A DNA stretch of 64,000 nt from Cyclina sinensis (lineage: Eukaryota; Mollusca; Bivalvia; Venerida; Veneridae): assembly GCA_012932295.1 (NCBI GenBank), contig JAAONU010000006.1, forward strand, positions 30,592,882 through 30,656,881, given 5' to 3'. Under the pieces are notes generated by a model, which made no database searches, was not told the DNA's origin, and was given only the letters and a program-made list of their open reading frames with translations. The position numbers and the translations under genes are program-made. This document shows, one piece after another, positions 62,401-64,000 of the stretch (the stretch's first letter is position 1; each line of letters begins with the position of its first letter).

Positions 62401-62499
62401 TACCAAAGATTTGCCAGATTTCAATGGCATTTCTCGTTTTGTGGACATGTCAGCTTCGTTTCTGAAATCTACGCCAAAACTCGATGCTTTCTGTGCCAT
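47484..62499 (-). CDS. Tubulin-specific chaperone cofactor E-like protein with large internal insertion (10 exons)
   Basis: Exons on the - strand: 62499-62269, 59838-59748, 58873-58773, 55885-55747, 54834-54753, 54018-53229, 52832-52774, 52265-52129, 48952-48790 and 47676-47484. All splice borders and phases agree; the sum is 1986 nt, 661 residues, unbroken. Residues 46-77 (SGKSLVGALRAKYCT onward) resemble the linker that follows the CAP-Gly domain in TBCE. No CAP-Gly domain is present, so TBCEL is the closer match. Leucine-rich repeats run from about 78 to 240 and resume at 443-478 (LETLCVSETHIGKWKHLSAL). RRKLFVASLPNIKILNGSEV and RHLLRHFYEKK then match TBCEL closely, followed by a ubiquitin-like domain (about 543-650, ending DILDGDEIHIDD). 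TBCEL destabilises or recycles tubulin heterodimers in the cytosol; that role is inferred. Residues about 243-440 form an insertion, absent from the vertebrate protein (424 aa), with Cys clusters at both ends. Confidence 0.9.
48005..48630 (+). mobile_element. SINE family 2 copy with its body amplified to seven tandem units
   Basis: A family-2 head lies at 48015-48085 (CCGGACTTCCG and B box GGTTTGAATC). The body segment containing GAGTACTGGTTTGAATCCAG, GAAACAGTAATCC and AGTGGGATTACTT then repeats seven times with a period of about 71 bp. The normal SINE end AAGTTGCAAGAACTTGC follows at about 48609-48625. The other copies have this segment once. It lies in the last intron of the TBCEL-like gene, antisense to it. 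Confidence 0.8.
49463..49838. mobile_element. Palindrome-rich element with 10-bp terminal inverted repeats
   Basis: TTATCCTGTC (49463-49472) and GACAGGATAA (49829-49838) are exact inverted repeats. Three hairpins stand side by side near the left end: CGACCC/GGGTCG (49487-49507), CGTATAAA/TTTATACG (49506-49527, loop TTTTGC) and ACGTCA/TGACGT (49537-49555). It overlaps or abuts the foldback at 49834-49989, and the two may be one unit. Confidence 0.5.
49834..49989. mobile_element. Foldback (long hairpin) of about 155 bp
   Basis: The left arm (AATAATAGGTTAGTGTCTTA, then ATGAGAAAGTTTATC) pairs with the right arm (GATAAACTTTCTCATATTAAG, continuing ACACTTACCTATTATT). With the inner TTTATC/GATAAA segments the arms reach about 70 nt with few mismatches, around a short GC-rich centre (TTCGCCTTCGGCTC). 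It lies in the TBCEL intron between coding exons 8 and 9. Confidence 0.8.
50350..50890. repeat. Roughly 125-180 bp direct repeats ending in a poly-C run
   Basis: At least three copies of a unit with AAATTTAGTGGTCTGAACCC or a variant, CAATCCACTGACTCCTT, AAGAGTTATCAT and GGAAACCAT. They end in ACAGACAGACGGACGGACC and a run of about 15 C at 50874-50888. The layout resembles a dispersed molluscan repeat, but no family name can be given. Confidence 0.65.
51700..52100. mobile_element. Dispersed repeat with inner direct duplication
   Basis: The element runs from a TTTTTGAGAAAAACATATGC start to an ACAAAAACAATATGTCTCCC end. TGATCATTGCTGTGAAG-like segments occur twice inside, about 170 bp apart. No open frame. 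It lies immediately downstream (3' side on the - strand) of TBCEL exon 8. Confidence 0.45.
54050..54240. repeat. ATC-type microsatellite next to TBCEL exon 6
   Basis: An imperfect CATTATCATTCCATCAT repeat starting about 35 bp from the 3' splice site of exon 6, inside the intron. Confidence 0.9.
56634..57891. mobile_element. Non-autonomous DNA transposon with CAGGG ends and 6-bp target duplication
   Basis: The left end CAGGGCATTCCCCAG matches the inverted right end CAGGGCCTTCCCCAG at 14 of 15 positions. AAGTAC flanks it directly on both sides (56628-56633 and 57892-57897). The termini look hAT-like, though hAT insertions usually duplicate 8 bp. The left part is GC-rich with a GCGCCCC/GGGGCGC hairpin near 56656-56675, and GCGCTTGAA recurs near both ends. 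A truncated SINE family-2 tail sits at about 57415-57455. No transposase is recognisable; a 76-codon open frame at 56966-57196 has no known domain. It lies in a TBCEL intron. Confidence 0.82.
58555..58755. repeat. 50-bp tandem repeat, four copies, next to TBCEL exon 3 donor
   Basis: The unit is TATCTCCATCCATCTTTAGA, CATTTGCTGTATCATTTCTA, CAGCAAGTTT. Copies are almost identical, so the amplification is recent. The array ends about 15 bp from the 5' splice site of exon 3 on the - strand. Confidence 0.92.
60165..60490 (-). mobile_element. Two direct copies of a tRNA-like SINE segment
   Basis: On the - strand, GCTAGCTTTTATGGTGACGTGGTAGAGTGTC (60245-60180, A-box-like TGGTGACGTGGTAGAG) and a similar TGGCAATGTGGTAAAGTGTC copy (60475-60400) are each followed by AAGGTAC and GGATTTTTC. 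They lie about 230 bp apart in TBCEL intron 1. Confidence 0.45.
60603..62010 (+). mobile_element. Dispersed non-autonomous repeat, copy 2, split by a solo LTR
   Basis: It starts with GAGGGCCATGATGGCCC and CGCTCACCTGAA like the copy at 29222. It is interrupted within GGGGCATAATTTGAA by the LTR at 60757-61356 and resumes with AAACTTGGTAGAGGACC. The inner GGCATAATTTGAACAAACTT phrase is present several times, and the copy ends near GAGCTAA at about 62009. It fills most of TBCEL intron 1. Confidence 0.65.
60757..61356. mobile_element. Solo LTR, 600 bp, with 4-bp target duplication
   Basis: The segment starts TGTTACGG and ends ACATAACA: TG...CA termini inside a 5-bp inverted TGTTA/TAACA. GAAT stands on both sides (60753-60756 and 61357-61360). 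Removing the insert restores the phrase TTTGAATAAACTTGGTAGAG of the host repeat. A TATA-like TTTATATAGAC lies at about 61156. No internal retroelement genes remain, as expected after LTR-LTR recombination. The 4-bp duplication would suit Ty3/Gypsy-type or related elements; the strand is unknown. Confidence 0.82.
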
Positions 62500-63553
62500 T
62501 ACGATGCGATGACTGTCGTGATAAATTTAGAAATTTTATAATATTGCAATTATGACTCAGTTTAATGTTTACATTTTTAAATGTTTTGTGATGCCGTAAG
62601 AAAAGTAATGTCGTGAATTTTACATTTGATTTAATGGCGCGTAATGCGAACGTTTTGTGATCTTGTAGGTAGGTATCTAGCACATTTGATTTACTTGAGA
62701 AAAAATGCATATGCTAAGTCTCCCGAATTTCGTTGATAAAAGAATCTTTTTCTTCTTGAAGAAAGACGGAAAATAAGTGTTTGAATGTTTGAAACTTTGA
62801 AGCGCTGCATTCATAGGACTTGGATAGAAATTTTATATACAAGTTGGCTTCCCAAAGAGAGGTCAGCAGCTGTCGTCAATGAAAGAATGAATCTACTTGT
62901 TTCCAAGATCATTTTGAATTTTTTAAACGTTCTTTGACCTAAATAATTATAAAAACTAGTTGCCTAACTATTATTAATAGTTAATACCTTATTAGGCAAA
63001 ATGACCGAAACTGGCTATAATTTAGTTATTTCAAATGTTTTTATAGTGGCGTATCTATCATTTAAATAAATGAAACAAATTAAGATAACCTCATGTATTT
63101 CATACCTTGTAGAATCTTGAGGAACTTCTTATAAGCCCCTAAGGCTTTACTCCCCCCTCTTTTACAACAATGCATGTAGTTGTTGAAGCCAGAACTCCCA
63201 TCATAAACTGCTGCTTTTTAAGGCTCATTAAGTTTTGTTTTCCCTTTCAAGCTGTAATTACACCTTTCTTAGTCCAAATATTGTACAAAATAATCAGCGA
63301 TAGTATCTGTTAAGCTGGACTAAATATTAAAAGGGCGTAAATTTGATCCAAATCGAGGAAATGGACTTGTCAAAAATCCTCTGAAATTCGTAAAAAATAT
63401 TTACCATTTTTTCATTACCATGGCTAAATATTAATTTGTTCAGCAGGCTGGTGAGTTTCTCAGAAAAAAAAATGCATTTTAGAATTTGTAGTTTTTAAAA
63501 TGTAGCATGCATTATAAGAAATGCATCCCTATAATTCTATTTTTTGTGTTTAG
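62500..63553. other. Upstream region of the TBCEL-like gene
   Basis: The first few hundred bases should hold the 5' UTR and promoter of the - strand gene. No TATA box or CpG-rich core stands out. Nothing else is recognised up to the element at 63554. Confidence 0.35.
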
Positions 63554-63988
63554 TTAAAGCGACTGACTCACAGAATTTTGCTGAATTGTTTTTTCTTTAA
63601 AATTTAAGAGACTTTAATATACTACGGAAAAACATAATATTATGCTTCTATACGCAATGAAAACTGAAAAAAAAAGTTTTGACTTAACCAGGATTCGAAC
63701 CCACGACCTTTCGGTCAGTAAAATAGGGAACGACGATCTAGACCACTGAGCCTTGTAAGCAAGCGTCAAAATTATTCTTATAACTAAAGTATCTACCCCG
63801 TGACTAACGGGGTAAATTTTTTACCGATAAAAGTGTGTAAAACTTTATATTTTGATGTAAATGAATCAGTAACTTAGTTTAAATATGTTCTTTGCAATTG
63901 CAGCAAAAATTTCGAGATGTAAGAACATTTTCTTTTTTTGTTTGTTTTTTTTTTCATCGTCGGCCCATCTGTAAGCCAGTCGCTTTAA
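63554..63988 (-). mobile_element. TIR-bounded element with internal hairpin and tRNA-like promoter (copy 2)
   Basis: The left end TTAAAGCGACTGACTCACAG and the inverted right end TTAAAGCGACTGGCTTACAG differ at two of 20 positions. On the - strand the order is terminal repeat, a perfect 7-bp hairpin TACCCCG/CGGGGTA (63794-63814), and a tRNA-like segment (63760-63685) with A box GGCTCAGTGGTCTAGA and perfect B box GGGTTCGAATCC. An AT-rich part and the other terminal repeat follow. The order and spacing match the element at 1355-1797, and the terminal repeats agree at about 17 of 23 positions. No coding capacity. Confidence 0.75.
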
Positions 63989-64000
63989 GGGAATACAAAA

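Noticed and set aside
63685..63760. Possible genuine tRNA gene on the - strand
   Set aside because: A and B boxes are good, but acceptor and D-arm pairing is not convincing and the segment is inside a TIR-bounded element.

Overview
This is a eukaryotic (animal) genomic window: AT-rich, with genes split by GT-AG introns, short exons and long repeat-filled introns. The best guess is a marine mollusc, probably a bivalve. That rests on the gene content (secreted EF-hand proteins, WDR38, a TBCE-like chaperone), on dispersed repeats of a type common in bivalve genomes, and on abundant tRNA-derived SINEs, so it is an inference. No bacterial operon, CRISPR array or virus was recognised.

Six genes could be rebuilt from exon homology, splice sites and intron phases. 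On the + strand are two tandem, secreted, calmodulin-like EF-hand genes (5915-8503 and 11653-14521) with identical intron phases, then a four-transmembrane claudin/PMP22-like gene (17045-21734). On the - strand is a WDR38 orthologue (25677-31672, 8 coding exons). On the + strand is a single-coding-exon type II membrane glycosyltransferase of the DXD sugar-binding family (40017-41062), with a broken reading frame. On the - strand is a 10-exon tubulin-cofactor-E-like gene (47484-62499) whose sixth coding exon carries an insertion of about 200 codons between leucine-rich repeats. These genes do not form one pathway.

The rest is repeat-rich. It holds minisatellites with units of 22, 28, 39, 40, 45, 48, 50, 61 and about 71 bp, two families of tRNA-derived SINEs (one nested insertion has a 15-bp target duplication), and a 600-bp solo LTR with a 4-bp target duplication. 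There is also a 1.26-kb CAGGG-ended DNA transposon with a 6-bp target duplication, a 291-bp MITE, a palindrome-rich foldback unit and a 1.6-kb degenerate array carrying CRE-like motifs. At the two ends of the window lie two related ~440-bp elements that combine terminal inverted repeats, a GC-rich hairpin and an internal tRNA-like pol III promoter.

A cross-gene pattern: all seven reading-frame breaks in otherwise well-conserved genes are +1 insertions (five in the glycosyltransferase, one in WDR38, one in the first EF-hand gene). This looks more like residual long-read assembly error than like seven independent mutations.
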